Part shown: positions 8,974 to 17,202 of the stretch, in pieces
Position numbering within the stretch: the stretch's first letter is position 1
Layout: each line of letters opens with the position of its first letter
Source of the DNA: Thiogranum sp963752745
Lineage (GTDB): Bacteria; Pseudomonadota; Gammaproteobacteria; DSM-19610
DNA length: 64,000 nt
Assembly: GCA_963752745.1 (NCBI GenBank)
Contig: CAVWAK010000014.1
Span: 56,165-120,164, forward strand
Reading direction: 5' to 3'
Translations under genes and position numbers: made by a program
The notes under the pieces: generated by a model
The model's database searches: none
What the model saw: only the letters and a program-made list of their open reading frames with translations
Told to the model about the DNA's origin: nothing

Positions 8974-9469
8974 CATCGATGTCCTGTCTGAAGATCTGGA
9001 CTTCAATATGGATGCCGGGGAGCCATCGGCTACCGAATCCGGCGATATCAGCGCTGAAGCAACTGACGAAGAAGGGCTCGATTTTGACATCGATCTGTCT
9101 TACGATCCGGCCAAGGAAGATGAACCTGACAGTGTTGAATTCACCCCGCCAGATGTAGTCGATGAGGTCCCGGAGGTTAATGTCAATATGGACAGTGTCG
9201 AGCCGGACGTGCTCGATCAGGACAGCCCGCTGGATATCGACCTTGAAGACTTCGATATGGAAGTCAGCGATAGTGTTGACGAAGAAGAAGTTCAGGGTGA
9301 TGGCAAGCTGGCTGATATGGACGAGGTGTCCACCAAGCTGGATCTGGCGCGTGCCTATGTAGATATGGGTGACCCGGACGGAGCAAAAAGTATTCTGGAC
9401 GAAGTCATGGAAGAGGGTAGCGAAGAGCAAAAGGAAGAGGCTCGGGGCATTCTCGGGCAAATGGCCTGA
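8966..9469 (+). CDS. fimV: FimV C-terminal part, in a shifted frame
   Basis: This is a continuation of the preceding gene rather than a separate one. It reads GDDIDVLSEDLDF, then an extremely acidic stretch rich in Asp and Glu (pairs such as DIDLS and DIDLEDFDMEV). It ends with the hallmark FimV C-terminal TPR (STKLDLARAYVDMGDPDGAK, then EVMEEG and ARGILGQMA). No good start or ribosome binding site precedes it. Either the gene is broken in this strain or the sequence has a one-base error. A strong terminator follows at 9491. Confidence 0.8.
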   Translation, partial: GDDIDVLSEDLDFNMDAGEPSATESGDISAEATDEEGLDFDIDLSYDPAKEDEPDSVEFTPPDVVDEVPEVNVNMDSVEPDVLDQDSPLDIDLEDFDMEVSDSVDEEEVQGDGKLADMDEVSTKLDLARAYVDMGDPDGAKSILDEVMEEGSEEQKEEARGILGQMA

Positions 9470-9490
9470 GCTCCATTACAGAAAGCTGAA

Positions 9491-9518
9491 AAATCCCCGC
9501 TTTCGCGGGGATTTTTTT
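9491..9518 (+). terminator. Rho-independent terminator after fimV
   Basis: ATCCCCGC, loop TTTC and GCGGGGAT form a perfect eight-pair stem followed by seven T. It ends the leuC-to-fimV transcription unit. Confidence 0.9.
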
Positions 9519-9579
9519 ATTCGGGTACTGGTTATACTGCACTTACTGGAAGCAGGTTCGCTGGTCTGCAGGTTACCGT

Positions 9580-10245
9580 TTGGATTTTCCCGCCCATATG
9601 TTCCCTAAAGCCCTGTTCTGGGTAGCCAATGCAGCATTGTTCTTTGTGGTGCTGGCAGCACTCCGGCGTGTGCCGCTGAAACGGCTATGGAACAACGAGT
9701 TTCTGCATGTCTTTCTCGGCGCCTGCGTGGTGCTGCTGTTGCTCTGGAACACCCGTGCCGGTGTTTTGCCGGCGCTGAACTTCCATATGTTGGGCGTAAC
9801 GGCGGTGACTTTGATGTTCGGTTGGGCCTATGCCGTGATTGCCGTGGTGCTTGTGACTGCCGGCTCAATTATCGCCCAGGACGGTCAGTGGAGCACGCTG
9901 GGCCTGAATGCACTGGTAACAGGTTGTGTGCCGGTTCTGATCACCGGGTTATTACTGCGCTTTGCCCGGCGAAGGTTGCCGTATAACTTCTTCGTTTATG
10001 TCTACGTCAATGGTTTTCTTGCTGCCGGGTTGTCGATTCTGGGTGTTAGTTTGCTGGGTGCCCTGATCATGGTTGGAGTTGATACTGCCAGCAGTGAGTG
10101 GCTGGTTTACCTGTATTTACCCTATTTACCACTGATATTTTTCGCAGAGGCGATCATCAACGGTATGATAATGACCGCCATGGTGGCGCTGCGCCCCGGC
10201 TGGGTAGCCAGTTTTGATGACAACCTCTATATCAAAAACAAATAG
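9580..10245 (+). CDS. CbiM-like / ECF-type membrane permease
   Basis: This is a 221-residue integral membrane protein with about six to seven hydrophobic segments. The motifs NFHMLGVTAVTLMFGWAYAV and IFFAEAIINGMIMTAMVAL resemble the S-component/permease family typified by CbiM, which takes up cobalt, nickel or other small solutes. The substrate cannot be read from the sequence. The start is uncertain: TTG at 9580 has an AGGT upstream, while ATG at 9598 has no clear ribosome binding site. It lies between fimV and truA, and truA starts 8 bases after its stop. Confidence 0.7.
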   Translation: MDFPAHMFPKALFWVANAALFFVVLAALRRVPLKRLWNNEFLHVFLGACVVLLLLWNTRAGVLPALNFHMLGVTAVTLMFGWAYAVIAVVLVTAGSIIAQDGQWSTLGLNALVTGCVPVLITGLLLRFARRRLPYNFFVYVYVNGFLAAGLSILGVSLLGALIMVGVDTASSEWLVYLYLPYLPLIFFAEAIINGMIMTAMVALRPGWVASFDDNLYIKNK

Positions 10246-10253
10246 CTGATCCG

Positions 10254-11036
10254 ATGACACGTTTCGTTTGTACTGTTGAATATGACGGTACCGGCTTCTG
10301 CGGTTGGCAGCGGCAGGATCATGCGCCCTCGGTACAGGCCAGCGTCGAGCAGGCGCTATCGAAGGTGGCGGATCACCCTGTAAAGATCGTGTGTGCCGGT
10401 CGCACCGATACCGGCGTGCATGCTACCTGGCAGGTTATTCACTTCGATAGTGAGGCATCGCGCAGCAACCGTTCCTGGGTGCTGGGGACTAACTCCAATT
10501 TACCCGACGGTGTCTGTTTGTTGTCGGCGCAGCCAGTGGATGGCGAATTTCACGCCCGCTTTTCTGCACAATCCCGACGCTACCGCTATGTGATCCTGAA
10601 CCGAAGCGTATCCAGCGCTTTGCTCCGTCATCGTGTCAGTTGGCAACATCGTCCCCTGGATGCCGGCTTGATGCAGCAGGGCGCCGATCTGTTAGTCGGT
10701 GAGCATGATTTCAGCTCATTCCGTGCCGTCGCCTGTCAGGCAAGGAATCCGGTGCGAACAGTGCAACGGCTGGACGTCAGGCGCAGTGGTGATTTTCTTT
10801 ACCTCGATATTCAGGCCAATGCCTTCCTTCACCACATGGTACGTAACATTGCTGGCGTGCTGATGACGGTGGGCTGTGGCAAGCGACCCGTCGAATGGGT
10901 CAGTGAAATACTGGCGCTGCGCGACCGCACCCGGGGTGGGGTGACGGCTCCGGCCAGTGGCCTGTATCTGGTTGGTGTCAGTTATCCCGAAGCCTTTGGC
11001 GTGGCGCCAGCAGGGGTAGTTCCGGTCTACGGATAA
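10254..11036 (+). CDS. truA: tRNA pseudouridine(38-40) synthase
   Basis: It modifies U38-U40 in the anticodon arm of many tRNAs. The protein has 260 residues. The catalytic Asp lies in CAGRTDTGVHA, and the N-terminal VEYDGTGFCGWQRQ and C-terminal AFLHHMVRNIAGVL motifs are typical. The order fimV-truA-trpF is the Pseudomonas arrangement. Confidence 0.96.
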   Translation: MTRFVCTVEYDGTGFCGWQRQDHAPSVQASVEQALSKVADHPVKIVCAGRTDTGVHATWQVIHFDSEASRSNRSWVLGTNSNLPDGVCLLSAQPVDGEFHARFSAQSRRYRYVILNRSVSSALLRHRVSWQHRPLDAGLMQQGADLLVGEHDFSSFRAVACQARNPVRTVQRLDVRRSGDFLYLDIQANAFLHHMVRNIAGVLMTVGCGKRPVEWVSEILALRDRTRGGVTAPASGLYLVGVSYPEAFGVAPAGVVPVYG

Positions 11037-11120
11037 CCCGGAAATTTGCCACTAAATTCCCGGAACAGCTCCGATTCTGCTAGCATACCCACCCTAAGTA
11101 ACTGCCTAGTCCCAAGCTCT

Positions 11121-11759
11121 ATGCGTACCCGAGTTAAAATCTGTGGAATTACCCGGGTCGAGGATGCGCAGGCGGCGTCCGGAGCCGGTGTCGACGCGAT
11201 TGGGCTGGTGTTCTATGCAGCCAGCCCGCGCTATGTAGACGTGCAGCGGGCGCGGGAAATTTGTGCGGTTTTGCCGCCATTTGTCAGCGTTGTCGGGCTG
11301 TTTGTGAACGCGCCCCGCGAGCAGGTCGAAGAGGTGCTGAGTGAGGTTCCAATCGACCTGCTGCAGTTTCATGGTGGTGAGGACAGTGGAGCGTGCGAGG
11401 GCTTCGGGCGGCCGTATATCAAGGCTATTGGCATGCAAACAGGTGTCGATCCCGGGGCAATCATGCGGGTACACCCACACGCCAGCGGATTTTTGCTGGA
11501 TGCTTACCAGCCTGATATCCATGGTGGTGGCGGTTTGTCGTTTGACTGGGCCGGTTTTCCGCAAGCCGGTGAGCGCCCGATGGTTCTTGCCGGCGGACTG
11601 ACGCCTGATAATGTGGCGCTCGCTGTTGAACAGACGCGAGCCTACGCGGTCGATGTCAGTAGCGGTGTGGAACAGCAGAAGGGCATTAAGTCCAGGGAAA
11701 AAATTCAAGCATTTATGCGAGGTGTAGAACGTGGTGACGCAAGCCGGGCACGCAGCTGA
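11121..11759 (+). CDS. trpF: Phosphoribosylanthranilate isomerase
   Basis: It converts phosphoribosylanthranilate to CdRP in tryptophan synthesis. The protein is a 212-residue TIM barrel. The catalytic Cys is in VKICGITRVEDA, and the Asp and phosphate loop are in VLAGGLTPDNV and AVDVSSGVE. The ATG at 11121 is chosen because an upstream in-frame start at 11046 would add 25 unconserved residues. Its 3' end overlaps trpB by 29 bases, which points to translational coupling. Confidence 0.95.
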   Translation: MRTRVKICGITRVEDAQAASGAGVDAIGLVFYAASPRYVDVQRAREICAVLPPFVSVVGLFVNAPREQVEEVLSEVPIDLLQFHGGEDSGACEGFGRPYIKAIGMQTGVDPGAIMRVHPHASGFLLDAYQPDIHGGGGLSFDWAGFPQAGERPMVLAGGLTPDNVALAVEQTRAYAVDVSSGVEQQKGIKSREKIQAFMRGVERGDASRARS

Positions 11760-12963
11760 ATCCGTGCCGTTGACAGACCTGCCGGATGCCGGTGGACATT
11801 TTGGGCCTTATGGCGGCCGATTCGTGGCGGAAACCCTGATGGGGCCCCTCCAGGAGTTGACCCAGGCCTATGAAAAATACTGCCAGGACCCGGCCTTTCA
11901 GGCTGAACTCGATAAAGACCTGGCGCAGTTTGTGGGCCGGCCGTCGCCTTTGTATCACGCCGAGCGCTGGAGCCGGGAACTGGGTGGTGCGCAGATTTAT
12001 TTGAAGCGCGAGGACCTGAACCACACCGGCGCCCACAAGGTGAATAACACCGTTGGTCAGGCCATGCTGGCACGTCGCATGGGCAAAAACCGCATCATAG
12101 CGGAAACAGGTGCCGGGCAGCATGGTGTCGCCTCGGCTACAGTGGCTGCGCGCTACGGTATGCAGTGTGTGGTGTATATGGGCGCCGAGGACATCCAGCG
12201 TCAGGCGATCAATGTGTACCGCATGCGTCTGCTGGGTGCCGAAGTCGTTTCTGTGGAATCCGGTTCAAAAACGCTGAAAGATGCGTTGAACGAAGCCATG
12301 CGCGACTGGGTTACCAACGTGGACGACACCTTCTATATTATTGGTACGGTTGCCGGACCGCACCCCTATCCCGCCATGGTGCGTGATTTTCAGGCGGTGA
12401 TCGGGCGGGAAGCCCGCGCCCAGGTTCTGGATCAGACGGGGCGGCTGCCGGATGCATTAATCGCCTGTGTCGGTGGAGGGTCCAATGCCATTGGATTGTT
12501 TTATCCATTCCTGAATGATGACAGCGTAGCCATGTATGGTGTTGAAGGTGGCGGAGATGGTGTCGAAAGCGGCCGCCATGCGGCACCGCTGTGTGCCGGC
12601 AAACCGGGTGTGTTGCACGGTAATCGCACTTACCTGATGGAAGACAGCGACGGCCAGATTACTGAGACACATTCGGTATCGGCGGGGCTTGATTACCCGG
12701 GTGTTGGTCCCGAACACGCCTGGCTGAAAGACATTGGCCGAGCACAGTATGTGGCAGCAACAGATCAGGAAGCGCTGCAGGCATTTCACGAGCTGACGCG
12801 TACCGAGGGCATTATCCCTGCGCTGGAATCCAGCCATGCGCTTGCCTACACACGCAAGCTGGCACCGACCATGGACAAGGATCAGATTCTTGTTATCAAT
12901 CTGTCCGGTCGCGGTGATAAGGATATTCATACCGTGGCAGCTATAGAAGGTATCAAGGTATGA
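11731..12963 (+). CDS. trpB: Tryptophan synthase, beta chain
   Basis: This PLP enzyme joins indole and serine to tryptophan. It has 410 residues. The PLP lysine is in HTGAHKVNNTVGQ, the phosphate loop is CVGGGSNAIG, and GPYGGRFVAETLM and VEGGGDGVESG are family motifs. It starts with GTG at 11731, with GAGGTG about 7 bases upstream inside trpF. A second GTG at 11734 is also possible. Its stop overlaps the trpA start as ATGA. Confidence 0.97.
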   Translation: MVTQAGHAAESVPLTDLPDAGGHFGPYGGRFVAETLMGPLQELTQAYEKYCQDPAFQAELDKDLAQFVGRPSPLYHAERWSRELGGAQIYLKREDLNHTGAHKVNNTVGQAMLARRMGKNRIIAETGAGQHGVASATVAARYGMQCVVYMGAEDIQRQAINVYRMRLLGAEVVSVESGSKTLKDALNEAMRDWVTNVDDTFYIIGTVAGPHPYPAMVRDFQAVIGREARAQVLDQTGRLPDALIACVGGGSNAIGLFYPFLNDDSVAMYGVEGGGDGVESGRHAAPLCAGKPGVLHGNRTYLMEDSDGQITETHSVSAGLDYPGVGPEHAWLKDIGRAQYVAATDQEALQAFHELTRTEGIIPALESSHALAYTRKLAPTMDKDQILVINLSGRGDKDIHTVAAIEGIKV

Positions 12964-13796
12964 GTCGCATCGCAGGTCGTTTTGACTCGCTGCGTGCGCA
13001 GGGACGAACCGCACTGATTCCGTATATAACTGCGGGCGACCCGCAACCCGCGGTGACCGTGCCGCTGATGCATGCGCTCGTCGATGCCGGCGCAGATATT
13101 CTTGAGCTGGGAGTGCCGTTCTCTGACCCCATGGCTGACGGTCCGACCATTCAGGCTGCCTGTGAACGTGCGTTGGTGCATCATGTCGGCTTGCACAATG
13201 TGCTGGACATGGTGCGCGAGTTCCGCGATCAGGACAGTGAAACGCCCGTTGTGCTTATGGGCTACCTCAATCCAGTGGAAGTGATGGGGTACGACGAGTT
13301 TTCGAGTGCCGCTTCGAGTGCCGGTGTGGACGGTGTATTGACCGTCGACCTGCCGCCTGAAGAAGGACATGACCTGGTCACCGCGCTGAAAGCGCAGCAG
13401 CTGGATTCAATTTTTCTTGCAGCGCCAAACAGTAATGCAGAGCGCATTGCGTTAATGTCAGGGTGTGGTGGAGGTTTTCTTTATTATGTGTCATTCAAGG
13501 GCGTGACCGGTGCAAACCGGCTGGATATACAGTCAGTGGAAGACAAGTTAATTGAAATACGCCGCCATACTTCGCTGCCGGTCGGGGTGGGTTTCGGTAT
13601 TCGTGATGCCGAGACAGCTGCGGCGATTGGCAGGTTCGCGGATGCGGTTGTGGTTGGTAGCGCGCTGGTTAATCGTATTGCCGCCCTGGAGAACACGCCG
13701 GAGCGCATTGTCTCTGAGGCGCCGCAAGTAATCGCTGATATGCGTGCAGCTATGGATCAGACAGCTTCCGTAGCGACTGACAAGCAGACAGGGTAG
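12960..13796 (+). CDS. trpA: Tryptophan synthase, alpha chain
   Basis: It releases indole from indole-3-glycerol phosphate and passes it to TrpB through the inter-subunit tunnel. It is a 278-residue TIM barrel. The catalytic Glu and Asp are recognisable in ELGVPFSDPMADGP and in GVLTVDLPPEE, and the phosphate site in VGFGIRDAETA. The four-base overlap with trpB suits the 1:1 complex. The order trpF-trpB-trpA-accD is common in gammaproteobacteria other than Pseudomonas. Confidence 0.97.
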   Translation: MSRIAGRFDSLRAQGRTALIPYITAGDPQPAVTVPLMHALVDAGADILELGVPFSDPMADGPTIQAACERALVHHVGLHNVLDMVREFRDQDSETPVVLMGYLNPVEVMGYDEFSSAASSAGVDGVLTVDLPPEEGHDLVTALKAQQLDSIFLAAPNSNAERIALMSGCGGGFLYYVSFKGVTGANRLDIQSVEDKLIEIRRHTSLPVGVGFGIRDAETAAAIGRFADAVVVGSALVNRIAALENTPERIVSEAPQVIADMRAAMDQTASVATDKQTG

Positions 13797-13804
13797 GAAC
13801 TGAA

Positions 13805-14668
13805 ATGAGCTGGTTTGAGAAGCTGATGCCGTCGCGCATCAGAACCGAAAGCAAGGACAAGCGCACTGTCCCGGAGGGACTGTGGAGCAAATGTAGCGCC
13901 TGCGATGCTGTCCTGTATCGCACGGAGCTGGAACGTAACCAGGATGTGTGTCCCAAGTGTGACCACCATATGCGTATCAGTGCGCGCCGGCGGCTTGACC
14001 TGTTTCTTGATGCGGAGCCGCGTGAAGAAATAGGTGCGGAACTTCAGCCTACCGACCCGCTGAAGTTTAAAGACAGCAAGAAATACACGGATCGTATCAA
14101 GCTGGCCCAGAAAACCTCGGGAGAGGATGATGCGCTGATTGTCATGCGTGGGCAGGTTGAGGGTGTGCCGCTGGTTGCAGCCGCGTTTGACTTTGGCTTT
14201 ATGGGTGGCTCCATGGGATCAGTTGTCGGTGAGCGTTTCGTCCGTGCGGTTAATGCCAGCCTGGATCACAATGTGCCGTTGGTGTGTTTTTCTGCGAGTG
14301 GCGGTGCACGTATGCAGGAAGGGCTGTTTTCATTGATGCAGATGTCAAAAACAAGTGCTGCCCTGGCGCGCCTGTCGCGTGCGAGTATACCGTATGTTTC
14401 GGTGATGACTGATCCAACTATGGGTGGAGTGTCAGCGAGTCTGGCGATGCTGGGTGATATCAACATTGCTGAACCCAAAGCACTGATCGGATTTGCCGGC
14501 CCACGCGTTATTGAACAGACAGTGCGCGAAACGCTACCCGAAGGTTTCCAGCGCAGTGAATTCCTGCTTGAGCATGGTGCTGTCGATTCGATTGTTGATC
14601 GCCGCGAAATGCGCGAACGTATTGCATCGATGCTGGCTATACTGACCCACCACGCACCACTCAACTGA
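13805..14668 (+). CDS. accD: Acetyl-CoA carboxylase carboxyltransferase, beta subunit
   Basis: This half of the carboxyltransferase makes malonyl-CoA for fatty-acid synthesis. It has 287 residues. The N-terminal four-Cys zinc ribbon (CSACDAVLYRTELE...CPKCDHHM) and the crotonase-fold core (DFGFMGGSMGSVVGE, SASGGARMQEG) are clear. It lies 9 bases after trpA and before folC, as in E. coli and Pseudomonas. Confidence 0.97.
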   Translation: MSWFEKLMPSRIRTESKDKRTVPEGLWSKCSACDAVLYRTELERNQDVCPKCDHHMRISARRRLDLFLDAEPREEIGAELQPTDPLKFKDSKKYTDRIKLAQKTSGEDDALIVMRGQVEGVPLVAAAFDFGFMGGSMGSVVGERFVRAVNASLDHNVPLVCFSASGGARMQEGLFSLMQMSKTSAALARLSRASIPYVSVMTDPTMGGVSASLAMLGDINIAEPKALIGFAGPRVIEQTVRETLPEGFQRSEFLLEHGAVDSIVDRREMRERIASMLAILTHHAPLN

Positions 14669-14702
14669 TGTCTCCCACTGGCTAGCAGGGGGCTTGCCGC
14701 TG

Positions 14703-15986
14703 ATGGCGCAGGCTGCGCGATTCTCTCGTTTACAGGACTGGCTGGACTGGCAGGAAACCCTGCATCCTGAAAGCATTGAACTGGGGCTGGCGCGTGTCGG
14801 TACTGTGGCCGACCGGTTGGCCTGCCGTCAGCCGGCACCGCTGGTTATCAGCGTAGCCGGAACCAATGGCAAAGGTTCCAGTGTGGCGTTGCTGGAAGCC
14901 ATACTGTTGCGTGCCGGCTACCGGGTGGGTGCCTATACTTCTCCACACCTGTTTAACTATAACGAGCGTGTGCGCCTCATGGGGGAGGCGGTTGAAGATG
15001 GTCTGCTCTGCGACGCGTTTGCACGCGTTGATGCCCGGCGGGGCGACATCTCACTGACCTATTTTGAATTCGGAACGCTGGCCGCGCTGGATATCTTTTC
15101 ACAGCAAACTCTTGATATCGTCATACTTGAAGTCGGTCTTGGCGGGCGACTCGATGCAGTTAACATTGTAGATGCCGATGTCGCGTTGATTACCACTATT
15201 GGTATTGATCATACGGCCTGGCTTGGCGAGGACCGTGAAGCTATAGCGCGAGAAAAAGCTGGCATTATGCGGGCAGGTCGCCCCGTGGTCTGTTCGGACA
15301 GTCACTGTCCCGACGCGATCGAGCAGGAAGCACAGCGTGTGGGCGCGTCTCTGTACCGGCTTGGTCGCGACTTCCGGTTAAGTCACAGCGGACGTCACTG
15401 GCACTGGCAGGGGGCGCAGTCCAGTTTTCGCGAGCTACCGGTTCCGGCACTGCATGGAGGTCACCAGTTGGCGAATGCGGCCGGGGTGATGCAGGTACTG
15501 GAATTGTTGGATAACAGTCTGCCGGTCGATCAAAAGACTCGAGCAGCCGGACTCAAATGGATGTCGCTTCCAGGCAGAATCCAGCGCATTTCCGGGTCGG
15601 TGGAACAGGTACTGGATGTGTCACATAATGCGCAGGCTGCAGAGGCACTGGCTGATGCGCTGCGGCTGACACCGGTTGCCGGACGCACTCATGCTGTTGT
15701 CGGCATGATGCGGGATAAAGAGGTGGCCCATTTTTTGACGCCCTTACTGGACCTTGTAGACGTATGGTACGCAACTGGTCTGTCGGTTGACCGGGCTTTT
15801 GCCGGCGACAAGCTGGCCGGGCTGGTTCGTGATCATGTCAGTGGGCAGTTGGTGCATGTTTGTAAAATGCCCAGTGACGCCCTGGACTGTTTGCGTCCTG
15901 CGGTGAAAGCTGGTGACCGCGTACTGGTCTGCGGCTCATTCCATACTGTGGCAGAATGGTCTGCGCTGAAACCGATGTTGAACTGA
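14703..15986 (+). CDS. folC: Bifunctional dihydrofolate / folylpolyglutamate synthase
   Basis: It makes dihydrofolate from dihydropteroate and adds glutamate tails to folates. It has 427 residues from the ATG at 14703, which has a GGGGG about 10 bases upstream; a TTG at 14694 is too close to that site. The Mur-ligase-type P-loop AGTNGKGSSVALLEAIL, the YTSPHLFNYNERVRL segment, the LEVGLGGRLDAVN helix and the late VLDVSHNAQA motif are typical. Confidence 0.95.
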   Translation: MAQAARFSRLQDWLDWQETLHPESIELGLARVGTVADRLACRQPAPLVISVAGTNGKGSSVALLEAILLRAGYRVGAYTSPHLFNYNERVRLMGEAVEDGLLCDAFARVDARRGDISLTYFEFGTLAALDIFSQQTLDIVILEVGLGGRLDAVNIVDADVALITTIGIDHTAWLGEDREAIAREKAGIMRAGRPVVCSDSHCPDAIEQEAQRVGASLYRLGRDFRLSHSGRHWHWQGAQSSFRELPVPALHGGHQLANAAGVMQVLELLDNSLPVDQKTRAAGLKWMSLPGRIQRISGSVEQVLDVSHNAQAAEALADALRLTPVAGRTHAVVGMMRDKEVAHFLTPLLDLVDVWYATGLSVDRAFAGDKLAGLVRDHVSGQLVHVCKMPSDALDCLRPAVKAGDRVLVCGSFHTVAEWSALKPMLN

Positions 15987-15994
15987 GAGGCAAG

Positions 15995-16606
15995 ATGGAC
16001 TTTCTGTTGAAACAGCGCCTGGTGGGCGCAGTTGTGCTGGTTGCTCTCGGGGTGATCTTTATACCGATGTTGCTTGAGGGGCCCAATAGTGAGCTCGTAC
16101 CGGAGATGGAGCCTCTCCCGGAGTTGACCGGGCAGCGCTCCAGCATGGAACTGGGTGGCTTTCCCGATGCCGGTGATGTGCCTGTCGAGGCGGACGTGGC
16201 GGTGGTGCAGGCTGATATTGCCGTTCCACCGAACCCGGGTGACGAGTTGCAACCGCAGCCGAACGAGACGGCAGAGGTGGAGCTTGCCGCGCCCGAGCCA
16301 ATAGTTGAGCCGTTGCCTGTACCGCCAAAACCGGCCACCACGCCTGAACCTGCCAAGCCGGCAGGACCTTTGGGTAACTGGGTAGTGCAGATGGGGAGCT
16401 TTTCCAGTGAGCAGAACGCGCTGCGACTGCGCGACAAGCTGCGCAAAGCAGGCTTTGTAACCCAGGTCGAAAAAGTGCGTGTCGATGCAAAGTCCCACTA
16501 TCGAGTGCGGGTCGGTCCTTATCTGGAACGTGCCGAGGCTGACCGTGATCAGGCTAAACTGGATAAACAGCTTAACCTGAAAGGACGTGTGCTTTCCTAT
16601 CCCTGA
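15995..16606 (+). CDS. SPOR-domain cell-division protein, DedD-like
   Basis: This is a 203-residue protein. One N-terminal membrane helix (about residues 7-26, LVGAVVLVALGVIFIPMLL) is followed by a Pro/Glu-rich periplasmic linker and a C-terminal SPOR domain (about residues 126-203, WVVQMGSFSSEQNALRLRDK). SPOR domains bind denuded septal glycan, so a role at the division site is likely, as for E. coli DedD at the same locus (folC-dedD-cvpA-purF). The ATG at 15995 has GAGAGG upstream. Confidence 0.88.
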   Translation: MDFLLKQRLVGAVVLVALGVIFIPMLLEGPNSELVPEMEPLPELTGQRSSMELGGFPDAGDVPVEADVAVVQADIAVPPNPGDELQPQPNETAEVELAAPEPIVEPLPVPPKPATTPEPAKPAGPLGNWVVQMGSFSSEQNALRLRDKLRKAGFVTQVEKVRVDAKSHYRVRVGPYLERAEADRDQAKLDKQLNLKGRVLSYP

Positions 16607-16699
16607 GCCGCTGTTTATGACCGGCATCTTCGAGTAAAATGCGCAGCATGCATTGGCTGGTAACGGGTAGCGCACCCTGGAGTTGCGTGGAGCAGGCAT

Positions 16700-17189
16700 T
16701 TGATCTGGATTGACTTTATCCTGCTCGGCATTATCGGGATTTCGGCCTTACTCAGTCTTTGGCGTGGTTTTGTTAAAGAGGCCGTGTCGCTGGCGAGCTG
16801 GATTGTGGCGCTTGTGGGTGGCGATGCTGTTTTTCCATGACTTGTCCAGCTGGCTGGCACGCTGGATCGATACTCCATCGATTCGCGATGTTCTGGGATT
16901 TGCGATGTTGTTTATCGCCACGGTGTTGATCGGTGGGCTGATCGGTTACCTCGCCGGGCAGCTGGTTTCAAAGACAGGTTTGAGCGCAACAGACCGTGCA
17001 CTGGGTATGGTGTTCGGTATCGCGCGTGGAATTGTAATCGTGGCTGTAATGGTCATGTTGGCGGGTTTAACAACAGTACCGCAAGATCCCTGGTGGAAAG
17101 AGTCACTACTGTTGGCCCACTTCCAGGACGTGGCAATATGGTTGAGGGGGTTTCTGCCCCCCGATATCGCTGAAGATATCCAATTTTGA
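16700..17189 (+). CDS. cvpA: CvpA family membrane protein, frameshifted
   Basis: CvpA is a four-helix inner-membrane protein needed for colicin V export in E. coli and linked to envelope stress. Two frames are needed to read it. The first, from TTG at 16700 with GGAG upstream, gives MIWIDFILLGIIGISALLSL and RGFVKEAVSLASWIVAL. It must then shift near 16812-16820 to WVAMLFFHDLSSWLARW and the rest to 17189. One extra base is present there relative to the expected reading GCG CTT TGG GTG GCG. This is either a true mutation or a sequencing error. It is placed between dedD and purF, as in other gammaproteobacteria. Confidence 0.82.
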
Positions 17190-17202
17190 GGGTGACTTAG
17201 CC

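Noticed and set aside
8966..9469. A separate acidic-protein gene after fimV
   Set aside because: It ends with the FimV C-terminal signature, lacks a start signal and continues the upstream gene after a one-base shift.
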